From Cyanobacteria bacterium UBA947 (GTDB taxonomy: Bacteria > Cyanobacteriota > Vampirovibrionia > Gastranaerophilales > Gastranaerophilaceae): 8,374 nucleotides of DNA. The notes below the pieces were generated by a model. It saw nothing but the letters and a program-made list of their open reading frames with translations, was not told the DNA's origin and did not search any database. Both the position numbers and the translations under genes were made by a program. Shown here one piece after another: positions 1-6,217 of this stretch. The stretch covers positions 1 to 8,374 of the forward strand of contig DBCX01000059.1 in NCBI GenBank assembly GCA_002293275.1, given 5' to 3'. Within the stretch, counting starts at the first letter, position 1; each line of letters begins with the position of its first letter.

Positions 1-725
1 ATCAATCTATACCAACGTTTTTCAGCATATTCAGATTCTTCTTCCTGTTGAGAAGAATTTATGATTGATAATGCCTCAACTAACACCGGAAATACTATGA
101 CAGCTGATAAATATCTTCTTAGCGTGGGATTACTTTTTAAACTCATATAAATCTGATGAGTTTTATCGTTTAAATTAATGATTATTTTATCCTCATTAAA
201 ATCAGGATATACGGATGCGTTCGGAGATTTATTTGTGATATTAAATATGCAAGCAACCGGACCTTCTAATTCACTTGCATCAACTTCAATAACTATTTTT
301 TTTGCCATTGCAAGAACGTCTGCTTTTCTGATTTTAAAATACGCATCCGAGAACAACTCTTTATTATGTTCATCCAGCTTGAATTGTTCTATCGGTTGAT
401 TTGCTATAATGCTGCCGTCAATCTCAACCTTGTCGACAATATTGTTTTTTGGGATTTTAGCATTAATACCGTCTCGTCTGTCAATAACAAAAGTGTTACG
501 ATATGCTGTTTTGGGGCTGTATGCTTTGATGACAACCTTAGCAGCACCGGTTTCAAGAAGGTTATTTAATCCGATAGAATTGAGCAGATATTTTATGTCA
601 AAGGATAAATAATCACCTTCTATTTTTGTATTTTCAGGCTCAGCCAATTCAAAACTGCAATTAACATAATCAGAACCGTTATCAATCAGTACCGGATGAG
701 GAAAGTTGTTTTTTAATTTTTTCAT
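1..725 (-). CDS. Uncharacterised partner protein of the GHKL ATPase (partial, 3' end outside window)
   Basis: The reading frame is open from an ATG at 725 to the left edge, giving 241 codons without a stop. The start is well supported: a GAGGTCAG ribosome site lies just upstream, and the ATG overlaps the ATPase stop in an ATGA arrangement, which implies translational coupling and probably a shared complex. The protein begins MKKLKNNFPHPVLIDNGSDY and continues with alternating hydrophobic residues suggestive of beta strands. A segment around residues 45-80 ends in KAYSPKTAYRNTF. There is no signal peptide, no clear membrane segment and no nuclease or ATPase motif in the visible part. From memory, proteins with a similar N-terminus (PVL..DY, then a G.A..V......T.YR block) accompany this type of ATPase in other genomes; this is unverified. 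The function is unknown. It could be an adaptor or a subunit that recruits a nuclease or helicase. Confidence 0.85.
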   Translation of the reverse strand, partial: MKKLKNNFPHPVLIDNGSDYVNCSFELAEPENTKIEGDYLSFDIKYLLNSIGLNNLLETGAAKVVIKAYSPKTAYRNTFVIDRRDGINAKIPKNNIVDKVEIDGSIIANQPIEQFKLDEHNKELFSDAYFKIRKADVLAMAKKIVIEVDASELEGPVACIFNITNKSPNASVYPDFNEDKIIINLNDKTHQIYMSLKSNPTLRRYLSAVIVFPVLVEALSIINSSQQEEESEYAEKRWYRL

Positions 726-2656
726 TTTCTGACCTCCTCAGTAATTTCCATATTTATAACCATCTTTTCCTTATTTTTGAAAGTGACGAATATTTCATTT
801 TTTTCATCGGCATCAATTGTAACCGGACCTATTTTAGAGCCGTTTATATTAATCGGTTGTTTATTTACCATACATTTGTCGACCTTAATATCCTCGCCGC
901 TTGAGCCTTCGCCAATCGCCGAAAAATCAACAAATATTTTTTCACAAGTATTTAAGGGGATTAGCACAAGCTTGTATAATCCTTGTTCATAGTTTACCGC
1001 AACCATTCTTTGTGATTTCAGAGCAGGGTATTGAATGTGAATTTTAGGACCTTGTCCTTCTGACGTTCCTTTTGTTTCCCCGTCAGATGTTGGGTTAACC
1101 GGTTGCGGAACTTTTGGCTCAGGATAAGGTTCGGGATTTTTACCGTTATTTCTTGTTTCCGAATCACTTTCTGTCACTTCACCGTCTTCTTGCTTAGCTA
1201 ATTCCGTATTACTGTCTTTAGGAAAATTCATGACTTTTGGCTTTCCTAAAATTTTCTGCACCGGTCGCAGCTTGTCATTTCCCGCCTGCTTATTTTTATT
1301 AATTAAATCTTCAAGCTCATCGGGGAGATATTCTCCCACGTCGGCATCAACGGTATCCTCAACATCCATTTTGTAATTTTCATCAATCAGTTTTTTAACT
1401 TTATTATTAATTTCATCAATATATTTTTTTGCTTCCAGGCTTGTAGCTTTATCTTCAATGAGTTTATGATCCCATTTGTTGTGTTTCGGCGGTTCCGCCA
1501 AACGCAATATTTCTCCCAATTTCTCGCCTCTTACAACAACAACTGCAGTAAAATTTTGCATCATTCTTCGTTTGTCAGTACCGACAAGCATCCCTGTTGT
1601 TCTAAACTTTGCAATTTCCCGTTTATATGTTGGGTTTTGTTTTAAATAAATTTCCAAATCGTTATCAGTAATTATGGTTTCGGTTTTTGGTTCACCATCC
1701 GGACTTATAATCGTATCAAACAGCCTAACGGTTTGTGCTGCTGCATTTGAACTCATTTTCCTATATTGTTCAATAATATCTTTTAAATTATCCTGATTTA
1801 TTGTTTTATCACCTATTTTTACCACCAATTTATTTTCAAATACGGCGAGCAAAAAATTTCTTACAACAGCCTGTTCAAGTTTGTCCTGCCAATTTTTTTC
1901 CTCGGTTAATTTTTCACAACCTACAATGATAATATCGGTACCGTACTTATTTCTGGAAAACAAATTTTTAAAAGAACATTCATTTCCGGTAACCGGTTTA
2001 TAATTTTCAGTTGATCTGTAATGTCCGATACCTTGTGTGGCAATTTTATTATTATTGTCTTCTTTATACAAGGTAGCCGCTCGTGCCACTCCCTGAAAAG
2101 CGCTTTTATTATCTTTTGCGTAAGTATTATAAAAAACAACGCTGATATCAGAACATGCGAAAGGCGCATTTTTCCCTATACCGTATGAACCGCCCGCTGT
2201 ATCAGTGTTCTTCGCGGAAACTCCGTCAGCATTAACCAACGCTCTCCAAACCGATTCTTGATTTTCATTGGCATCAGAACCTGTTAAGCCGGTTGTATTG
2301 TAATCACTTATCCTCAAAACCTTAATTTCATCTTTTGCAAGAACACTCTCGACACGCTCAATAAAAGATTTAACTTTTTTGTCCGAACGGTTTTCCCAAT
2401 ATTTTTTGCATCCCGCAATACATTCGGCATATTCTTTGAAAAGCGGATGATTGTCTTTGTTTATGGTCATTAAATCAAATTCTACAACAACGGGCTCCTT
2501 TGAGTCAGTATCCTTGGCATCAAGGGAATTCTGACAAATTTCTCTTGCCAAATTATCTGTTAAGTCCGCTCCTCTGAATGTTTCAATACCGCTATTCGTA
2601 TAACCCTGTTCGGTACCTCCGTTTAATGCCGGGAAATCCCACTTTGCAATTGTCAT
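722..2656 (-). CDS. GHKL-superfamily (MutL/MORC/Hsp90-like) ATPase of a predicted restriction or defence system
   Basis: This is a 644-residue protein. The N-terminal 280 residues carry the Bergerat-fold signatures. The N-box is REICQNSLDAKD (Glu39, Asn43). A motif-I equivalent, ISDYNTTGL, has Asp118. A glycine-rich lid, GGSYGIGKNAPF, spans about 155-166. Proteins with this layout usually bind ATP and dimerise on binding, acting as clamps or switches on DNA. Residues about 290-470 are likely transducer and helical regions. Residues about 475-540 form a low-complexity acidic and proline-rich linker (EPYPEPKVPQPVNP). The last 100 residues look like a beta-rich domain. An AGGAG site sits 8 nt before the ATG. 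The gene follows the 72-residue protein after 17 nt and overlaps the next gene by 4 bp, so the three form an operon. Prokaryotic MORC-like ATPases are known to cluster with cytosine methylases and Vsr nucleases, as here. The defence role is inference; the ATPase assignment is secure. Confidence 0.9.
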   Translation of the reverse strand: MTIAKWDFPALNGGTEQGYTNSGIETFRGADLTDNLAREICQNSLDAKDTDSKEPVVVEFDLMTINKDNHPLFKEYAECIAGCKKYWENRSDKKVKSFIERVESVLAKDEIKVLRISDYNTTGLTGSDANENQESVWRALVNADGVSAKNTDTAGGSYGIGKNAPFACSDISVVFYNTYAKDNKSAFQGVARAATLYKEDNNNKIATQGIGHYRSTENYKPVTGNECSFKNLFSRNKYGTDIIIVGCEKLTEEKNWQDKLEQAVVRNFLLAVFENKLVVKIGDKTINQDNLKDIIEQYRKMSSNAAAQTVRLFDTIISPDGEPKTETIITDNDLEIYLKQNPTYKREIAKFRTTGMLVGTDKRRMMQNFTAVVVVRGEKLGEILRLAEPPKHNKWDHKLIEDKATSLEAKKYIDEINNKVKKLIDENYKMDVEDTVDADVGEYLPDELEDLINKNKQAGNDKLRPVQKILGKPKVMNFPKDSNTELAKQEDGEVTESDSETRNNGKNPEPYPEPKVPQPVNPTSDGETKGTSEGQGPKIHIQYPALKSQRMVAVNYEQGLYKLVLIPLNTCEKIFVDFSAIGEGSSGEDIKVDKCMVNKQPININGSKIGPVTIDADEKNEIFVTFKNKEKMVINMEITEEVRK

Positions 2657-2673
2657 TAAATTACTCTCCTCGA

Positions 2674-2892
2674 TTAAAGTTGAAATTTGTCACTTTTAGA
2701 ACTTTGCTCAAATTTGCTTTTTGCAGTCTTTAGTTCTTTTTCCAAAGTTCCGAATATTTTTCGCACATCATCCTCGGTGTACTCATAATTACCGGTATTT
2801 GAGCAGTTACCGAGCAATTTAATCATTTCCAAAAGCTTATTCGTCCTTGCTCCTGCAATTCGTTTAAATCTTTCTTTTTTTGTTTCCGACAT
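2674..2892 (-). CDS. Small conserved hypothetical protein, first gene of the ATPase operon
   Basis: A 72-residue, charged, cytoplasmic protein beginning MSETKKERFKRIAGARTNK. The N-terminal half is basic. The middle holds LLGNCSNTGNYEYTEDDVRK, and the C-terminal third looks helical and lysine-rich. I recognise the general pattern (RFKR.A..RTN......LGNC.N...Y.Y...D......I) from small hypothetical proteins in accessory regions of other bacteria, but not a named function. It lacks an obvious helix-turn-helix, so calling it a controller protein would be speculation, although its place directly behind the operator-like dyad makes autoregulation possible. The ribosome site is weak (GGGG about 8 nt upstream). 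The pattern match and the tight 17-nt spacing to the ATPase gene support it as a real gene despite its size. Confidence 0.75.
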   Translation of the reverse strand: MSETKKERFKRIAGARTNKLLEMIKLLGNCSNTGNYEYTEDDVRKIFGTLEKELKTAKSKFEQSSKSDKFQL

Positions 2893-2923
2893 ACTTGCCC
2901 CAAAATTTAGCCAACAGTAACTC

Positions 2924-2943
2924 TATCATGACACGGTATGATA
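2924..2943. promoter_or_regulatory. Inverted repeat overlapping the -10 of the ATPase operon (operator candidate)
   Basis: TATCAT at 2924-2929 and ATGATA at 2938-2943 form a perfect 6-bp dyad with an 8-bp centre. One arm covers the predicted -10 and the other lies inside the promoter spacer. A dimeric repressor bound here would block RNA polymerase. The regulator is unknown. Confidence 0.4.
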
Positions 2944-2953
2944 CATTTGTCAA
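2925..2953 (-). promoter_or_regulatory. Predicted sigma70 promoter of the ATPase operon
   Basis: On the minus strand a perfect -35 TTGACA (2953-2948) is followed after 17 nt by CATGAT (2930-2925), which is preceded by TGT and so forms an extended -10. It reads toward the 72-residue gene starting at 2892, leaving a leader of about 25-30 nt. This is the best sigma70 match in the divergent region. Confidence 0.6.
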
Positions 2954-2997
2954 TAGTTTATAAAATATAATGTAATATATTTTAATATTTACAATAT

Positions 2998-3026
2998 ATT
3001 GACTATATTTTAAAAATATAGTCAAT
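2998..3026. repeat. 29-bp palindrome in the divergent control region
   Basis: The left arm ATTGACTATATTTT (2998-3011) and right arm AAAATATAGTCAAT (3013-3026) are perfect reverse complements of 14 bp around one central base. A second short palindrome, CAATATATTG (2992-3001), overlaps its left edge. The dyad lies midway between the two divergent promoters. No T-tract follows on either strand, so it is better explained as a protein-binding site or cruciform-prone element than as a terminator. Confidence 0.6.
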
Positions 3027-3047
3027 TGTGTCTTAAATGTAAACATA

Positions 3048-3106
3048 GCATACCATAACTGACGATGCCTGTTTTTTTATGGTAAAATACAAAAAGTAGG
3101 GTATGC
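3048..3106. promoter_or_regulatory. Nested inverted repeats around the methyltransferase promoter
   Basis: TACCATAA (3051-3058) pairs with TTATGGTA (3077-3084), which overlaps the -10. The overlapping GCATACC (3048-3054) also pairs with GGTATGC (3100-3106), near the expected start of transcription. One left half-site thus has two possible right partners that bracket the promoter, as in an operator controlling methylase level. The binding protein is not identified. Confidence 0.4.
3059..3088 (+). promoter_or_regulatory. Predicted promoter of the cytosine methyltransferase gene
   Basis: CTGACG (3059-3064, four of six matches to TTGACA) lies 18 nt before TAAAAT (3083-3088), which is preceded by TGG and so makes an extended -10. 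The expected transcription start is near 3095, about 30 nt ahead of the ATG at 3125. Confidence 0.5.
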
Positions 3107-3124
3107 AAAGAATGAGATTTTGGC

Positions 3125-4207
3125 ATGGTAAATAAGAAAAAAGAAAATAGCATAAAAGTATTTGATTTTTTCTCAGGCTGCGGCGGAACAAGCGCCGGGC
3201 TGAAAAAAGCAGGTATGGACATAGTTTTAGCCTTAGACAATGACAAGGATGCGATTGAAACCTTTGAGAAAAATATTCATCCCGAAAAAACATTATGCGA
3301 CGATATTAGGAAAGTTAATATAAAAGCAGTCAAAGATTTTGTAGACAAGTACAGCAAAAATCATTACATTTTGTTCTGCGGATGTGCTCCTTGTCAACCT
3401 TTTTCCACGCAAAATAAAAAGCGTTTTAGTTCTGATGATAAACGAATTGATTTATTAAGCCAATTTTTGCGGTTTGTCAAAGAATGCAACCCGGATTTTA
3501 TTCTGTGTGAGAATGTTCCCGGTCTGCAAAAAATAGACAAGGACGGACCTTTACCGAATTTCATTAAAAATCTTAAAAAAATGGGTTACAATGTTCCGGA
3601 TCCTCAAATTGTTCATGCACAAGATTACGGAGTTCCCCAAAGACGCAAGAGGCTTGTGTTAATTGCAAGTAAAATTGGTGAATTAACCTATCCGAAAGAA
3701 ACTCACGGTGAAAAAGCCAATAAACCTTATAAGACCGTCCGTGATGCTATTTATGATTTGCCGGAATTAAAAGCCGGTGAGGAACATTTTGATAAAAAGA
3801 AATATCCTAATCATCAAACCGCCGGTTTGCAAGAAATTAATTTAAAAAGACTGCAACAAATAAAAGCCGGACAGGGCAGAAAAGATTGGTCTAAGGAGTT
3901 TTCTTTGGAATGCCATAAAAACCATGACGGACATACCGATGTTTACGGTCGCTTGGAGTGGGATCAACCGGCAGTTACTCTGACAACAAGATGTACGAGC
4001 ATATCAAACGGAAGATTTGGGCACCCGGAACAAGACAGAGCCATAAGCGTAAGAGAGGCGGCATGTTTGCAAACATTTCCCAAGCAATTTAAATTTTACG
4101 GTTCCGGTTTAGGTTCTCTTGCAAGACAAGTCGGTAATGCCGTTCCTGTTGAGCTTGCCCGAGCATTCGGAAAGACGTTCACAGAGCATTGCAAACAGGT
4201 AGGCTAA
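3125..4207 (+). CDS. dcm: C5-cytosine-specific DNA methyltransferase
   Basis: A 360-residue, complete enzyme that transfers a methyl group from S-adenosylmethionine to C5 of cytosine in a specific DNA site. All diagnostic motifs are in order: motif I FDFFSGCGGTSAGL (13-26) for cofactor binding, motif IV GCAPCQPFS with the catalytic Cys90, motif VI ENVPG (129-133), motif VIII QRRKRLVLIA (172-181), motif IX REAACLQTFP (310-319) and motif X QVGNAVP (335-341). The target recognition region between VIII and IX (about 190-305) decides specificity and cannot be read by eye. An in-frame TGA at 3113 excludes a longer N-terminus; ribosome binding is weak (GAG 8 nt upstream). It diverges from the ATPase operon and converges on vsr with a 4-bp overlap. 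It probably protects host DNA from the linked nuclease activity. The symbol marks the family, not Dcm specificity (CCWGG). Confidence 0.95.
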   Translation: MVNKKKENSIKVFDFFSGCGGTSAGLKKAGMDIVLALDNDKDAIETFEKNIHPEKTLCDDIRKVNIKAVKDFVDKYSKNHYILFCGCAPCQPFSTQNKKRFSSDDKRIDLLSQFLRFVKECNPDFILCENVPGLQKIDKDGPLPNFIKNLKKMGYNVPDPQIVHAQDYGVPQRRKRLVLIASKIGELTYPKETHGEKANKPYKTVRDAIYDLPELKAGEEHFDKKKYPNHQTAGLQEINLKRLQQIKAGQGRKDWSKEFSLECHKNHDGHTDVYGRLEWDQPAVTLTTRCTSISNGRFGHPEQDRAISVREAACLQTFPKQFKFYGSGLGSLARQVGNAVPVELARAFGKTFTEHCKQVG

Positions 4208-4617
4208 TTTTTTGCTGATTGGATGAAATTAATTATCTTTTCTATGGATGCATCAAAATTTGTCTTAATTTCATGCTCCCAAATTCTCAGAATATTCCAA
4301 CCCATATCCTTGTAAATGGCATTAACATCTTCATCTCTTCGCATATTACCGGTAATTTTATTTTCCCAGAATTCAGTATTTGTCGCCGGTGCCTTGTAAT
4401 GTATGGGGCACTTATGCCAAAAACAGGAATCTATAAAAATAACCACTCTATATTTTTTGATGGCAATATCGGGTTTCCCCGGTAAATCTTTAACATTCCG
4501 TCTAAATCTTACATTTTTGCTCCACAAATTTTCGCAAACAAGATTTTCCAACTTCGTCTTCTTGTTTTTAACCGCCTGCATATTCTTATGACGCTGTTCT
4601 TTTGTGTGTCTGTCCAT
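4204..4617 (-). CDS. vsr: Very short patch repair (Vsr-type) DNA mismatch endonuclease
   Basis: At 137 residues this is normal length for Vsr, a restriction-endonuclease-fold enzyme that nicks 5' of the mismatched T in T:G pairs created when 5-methylcytosine deaminates. Visible family signatures are RHKNMQAVKNKKTKLE (9-24), RFRRNVKDLPGKPDI with the presumed catalytic Asp50, FIDSCFWHKCPIHY (61-74) containing His68 and the zinc-ligand candidates Cys70 and His73, FWENKITGNMRRD (83-95), and GWNILRIWEHE (106-116). It lies 28 nt downstream of the HNH-type gene on the same strand and overlaps the 3' end of the methyltransferase tail to tail, an unusual layout because such pairs are usually co-oriented. 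No ribosome site is visible before the ATG. It may limit mutation at methylated sites. In ATPase-linked loci a Vsr protein has also been proposed as the restriction nuclease. Confidence 0.93.
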   Translation of the reverse strand: MDRHTKEQRHKNMQAVKNKKTKLENLVCENLWSKNVRFRRNVKDLPGKPDIAIKKYRVVIFIDSCFWHKCPIHYKAPATNTEFWENKITGNMRRDEDVNAIYKDMGWNILRIWEHEIKTNFDASIEKIINFIQSAKN

Positions 4618-4645
4618 ATTTTAATTTTAATACAAACCAACAGAA

Positions 4646-5395
4646 TTATCTTGTGACAATAGCTTCACATGCCAAACTCTCACCTATAACAATTCTCACA
4701 AAGAATTGTCCGTTATATCCCGTTAAATATCGATATCTTTCAGCTTGAACAATATTCCAATTGAAACAAAAATATTTTTCATCCAAAATGTAAATATTAC
4801 CGAGAGCACGACAACCTACCTCGGGCATTTTTGTAAGTTCAGGCGGTATTTCAAAATATAATCTTGATACCTCATCTAAAGATAAAAGGTTAAAATAATT
4901 TATGTTAATCTCCTCATTGGTAATGGGGGTATTAAATTCATACAAAAGATGTCCCTTGGCTAATTTTAATAGAACATTCTTAATTCGGTTCTTTTCAAGC
5001 TCAGACTCTAAGTAGTTGTTACCTCTTTTTGTTTGCATTTTAATTCGTTCCAACAGTTTGGGTTTTCTACTTAAAATCTCCTTTATATTTTCCCGCTCCA
5101 AATTTTCAACATTACAAGAGTTGGACTTTATGCATTCAATTAAACAGGCAATATATTCTTCATCCAAAGAAAAACTTTCATTACATTCTTTGCAAGCAAA
5201 GACAACCGGTAAATTTTTAGGGTACGGTTTATCTAAAAAAACTTTAGACGGCACATGGTCTCTTGTCCCCAAACCACCACGACAATATGCACAAAAATAC
5301 GTTTGTCTGCTATCTGCATAATTTGTGCGTTGTTCCAATTTAATAATTTTCCTAACTTTTACCTCAACTTTGATTTTAACATAAAACGCACACAA
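4646..5395 (-). CDS. HNH-type (treble-clef zinc finger) putative endonuclease
   Basis: About 249 residues. The N-terminal third carries a treble-clef layout: CAYC (Cys35, Cys38), then GTRDHVPSKVFL with the Asp46-His47 pair expected at an HNH active site, then ACKECNESFSLDEEY (Cys68, Cys71, Asn72). These form a zinc site framing the DH...N motif typical of HNH nucleases. The following 170 residues are helical, then beta-rich, with no recognised domain. The start is uncertain. The longest frame opens at a TTG at 5395, while a TTG at 5338 (Leu20) would give 230 residues and keep every zinc ligand; neither has a good ribosome site. It is probably co-transcribed with vsr, 28 nt downstream. Nuclease activity is inferred from the motif. 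It could be a second effector of the locus or an independent accessory gene. Confidence 0.75.
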   Translation of the reverse strand: MCAFYVKIKVEVKVRKIIKLEQRTNYADSRQTYFCAYCRGGLGTRDHVPSKVFLDKPYPKNLPVVFACKECNESFSLDEEYIACLIECIKSNSCNVENLERENIKEILSRKPKLLERIKMQTKRGNNYLESELEKNRIKNVLLKLAKGHLLYEFNTPITNEEININYFNLLSLDEVSRLYFEIPPELTKMPEVGCRALGNIYILDEKYFCFNWNIVQAERYRYLTGYNGQFFVRIVIGESLACEAIVTR

Positions 5396-5453
5396 CCTAA
5401 AGTCTGAATTCTAAATGTAAAACATATCAAGTGTTTTGAGTGAAGAAGTATCA

Positions 5454-5482
5454 TTTCAACACAATTTTGTTTTTGGTACAAT
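5454..5482 (+). promoter_or_regulatory. Predicted promoter of the secreted protein / peroxiredoxin pair
   Basis: An extended -10, TGGTACAAT, has its hexamer TACAAT at 5477-5482. A poor -35 (TTTCAA, 5454-5459) lies 17 nt upstream. It sits about 27 nt ahead of the ATG at 5509, which has an AGGA site (5495-5498). Confidence 0.45.
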
Positions 5483-5508
5483 ATTAATTAAGTTAGGAAA
5501 TATGTATC

Positions 5509-5715
5509 ATGAAAAAATTATTAACCATTTTATTTATATTTTTTACAATGACCTTGAGTGCAAACGCCGAAACCGTCATATATAACACTGCGACACAAAA
5601 AGTTCACAAGCCTCACTGCCAACACGCTAAAAAATGCACGGTGAATTGTATAAAAATTGAGAAAAATGATGCATACAAACGCGGCGGTAAGCCTTGTAAA
5701 GTCTGCGGAGGGTAA
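5509..5715 (+). CDS. Small secreted cysteine-rich protein, likely metal binding
   Basis: A 68-residue precursor. Residues 1-20 form a typical Sec signal peptide: MKK, a hydrophobic core LLTILFIFFTMTL, and ANA at the likely cleavage site before Glu21. The mature 48 residues are basic and hold five cysteines (37, 43, 47, 63, 66), two histidines close by (33, 36), and the C-terminal motif RGGKPCKVCGG. The ending resembles the small domain found at the C-terminus of some secreted nucleases and in Ada-type metal-binding pieces, where H/C...C..C ligands bind zinc. Cysteines in an exported protein also allow disulfides. It ends 9 nt before the peroxiredoxin start and the two share a predicted promoter, so a link to redox or metal stress is possible but inferred. 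No function is known to me. Confidence 0.8.
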   Translation: MKKLLTILFIFFTMTLSANAETVIYNTATQKVHKPHCQHAKKCTVNCIKIEKNDAYKRGGKPCKVCGG

Positions 5716-5724
5716 AGGAGAGTT

Positions 5725-6183
5725 TTGACTTATTTAAACATAAAACTGCAAGGTATTGACACTCAAGGTGTTGAAAAGGAATATTCTTTGGCTGAATTTA
5801 AAGGCAAAGAAGTTCTTTTGTATTTTTACCCTAAGGACAATACATCCGGCTGCACGCAAGAAGCCTGCGATTTCAGGGATAATTATAACAGGCTGACATC
5901 ACACGCAACCGTCATTGGCGTAAGCCCCGACAGCATAAAAAGCCATAAAAATTTTCAAGAAAAACACGGGCTGAATTTTATTTTGCTCTCAGACCCCGAA
6001 CATAAACTTTCAGAAGCCTTCGGCGTGTGGGGCGAAAAATCAATGTATGGTAAAAAATATTTCGGTATAATCCGCTCGACTTTTATCCTTGAAAAAACCG
6101 GTAAAATCAAAAAAGAATGGCGTAAGGTCAAGGTAAAAGGGCACGTTGATGAGGTTTTGGAATATCTGCAATCAAAGGCTTAA
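5725..6183 (+). CDS. bcp: Bcp/PrxQ-type thioredoxin-dependent thiol peroxidase (peroxiredoxin)
   Basis: A 152-residue cytoplasmic peroxidase, normal length for the family, reducing hydrogen peroxide and organic hydroperoxides using thioredoxin. The thioredoxin-like fold is indicated by EVLLYFYPKDNTSGCTQEAC (29-48). Cys43 is the peroxidatic cysteine, and Cys48, five residues later, is the resolving cysteine found in the atypical two-Cys subgroup. Further family blocks are VIGVSPDS (63-70), FILLSDPEHKLSEAFGVWGE (85-104) and RSTFILEKTGKIKKEWRKVK (117-136), the first containing the conserved active-site arginine. The start is a TTG at 5725 behind an AGGAG site at 5716-5720; no upstream in-frame ATG fits. 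It lies 9 nt downstream of the secreted protein gene, whose stop precedes the ribosome site. No clear terminator follows. Confidence 0.95.
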   Translation: MTYLNIKLQGIDTQGVEKEYSLAEFKGKEVLLYFYPKDNTSGCTQEACDFRDNYNRLTSHATVIGVSPDSIKSHKNFQEKHGLNFILLSDPEHKLSEAFGVWGEKSMYGKKYFGIIRSTFILEKTGKIKKEWRKVKVKGHVDEVLEYLQSKA

Positions 6184-6217
6184 CAACGTACTTCCGACTT
6201 TTCATGTCAAAATAGGT

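Noticed and set aside
178..612. Plus-strand frames of 67-73 codons
   Set aside because: They are antisense to the continuous, well-started partner-protein frame on the minus strand.
2674..2892. Classical C-protein (helix-turn-helix controller)
   Set aside because: The 72-residue size fits, but the sequence shows no helix-turn-helix pattern and is dominated by charged helices, so the call was not made.
3022..3293. Minus-strand frames of 74 and 86 codons
   Set aside because: They lie antisense to the methylase promoter and its highly conserved motif I, with no ribosome site or recognisable protein.
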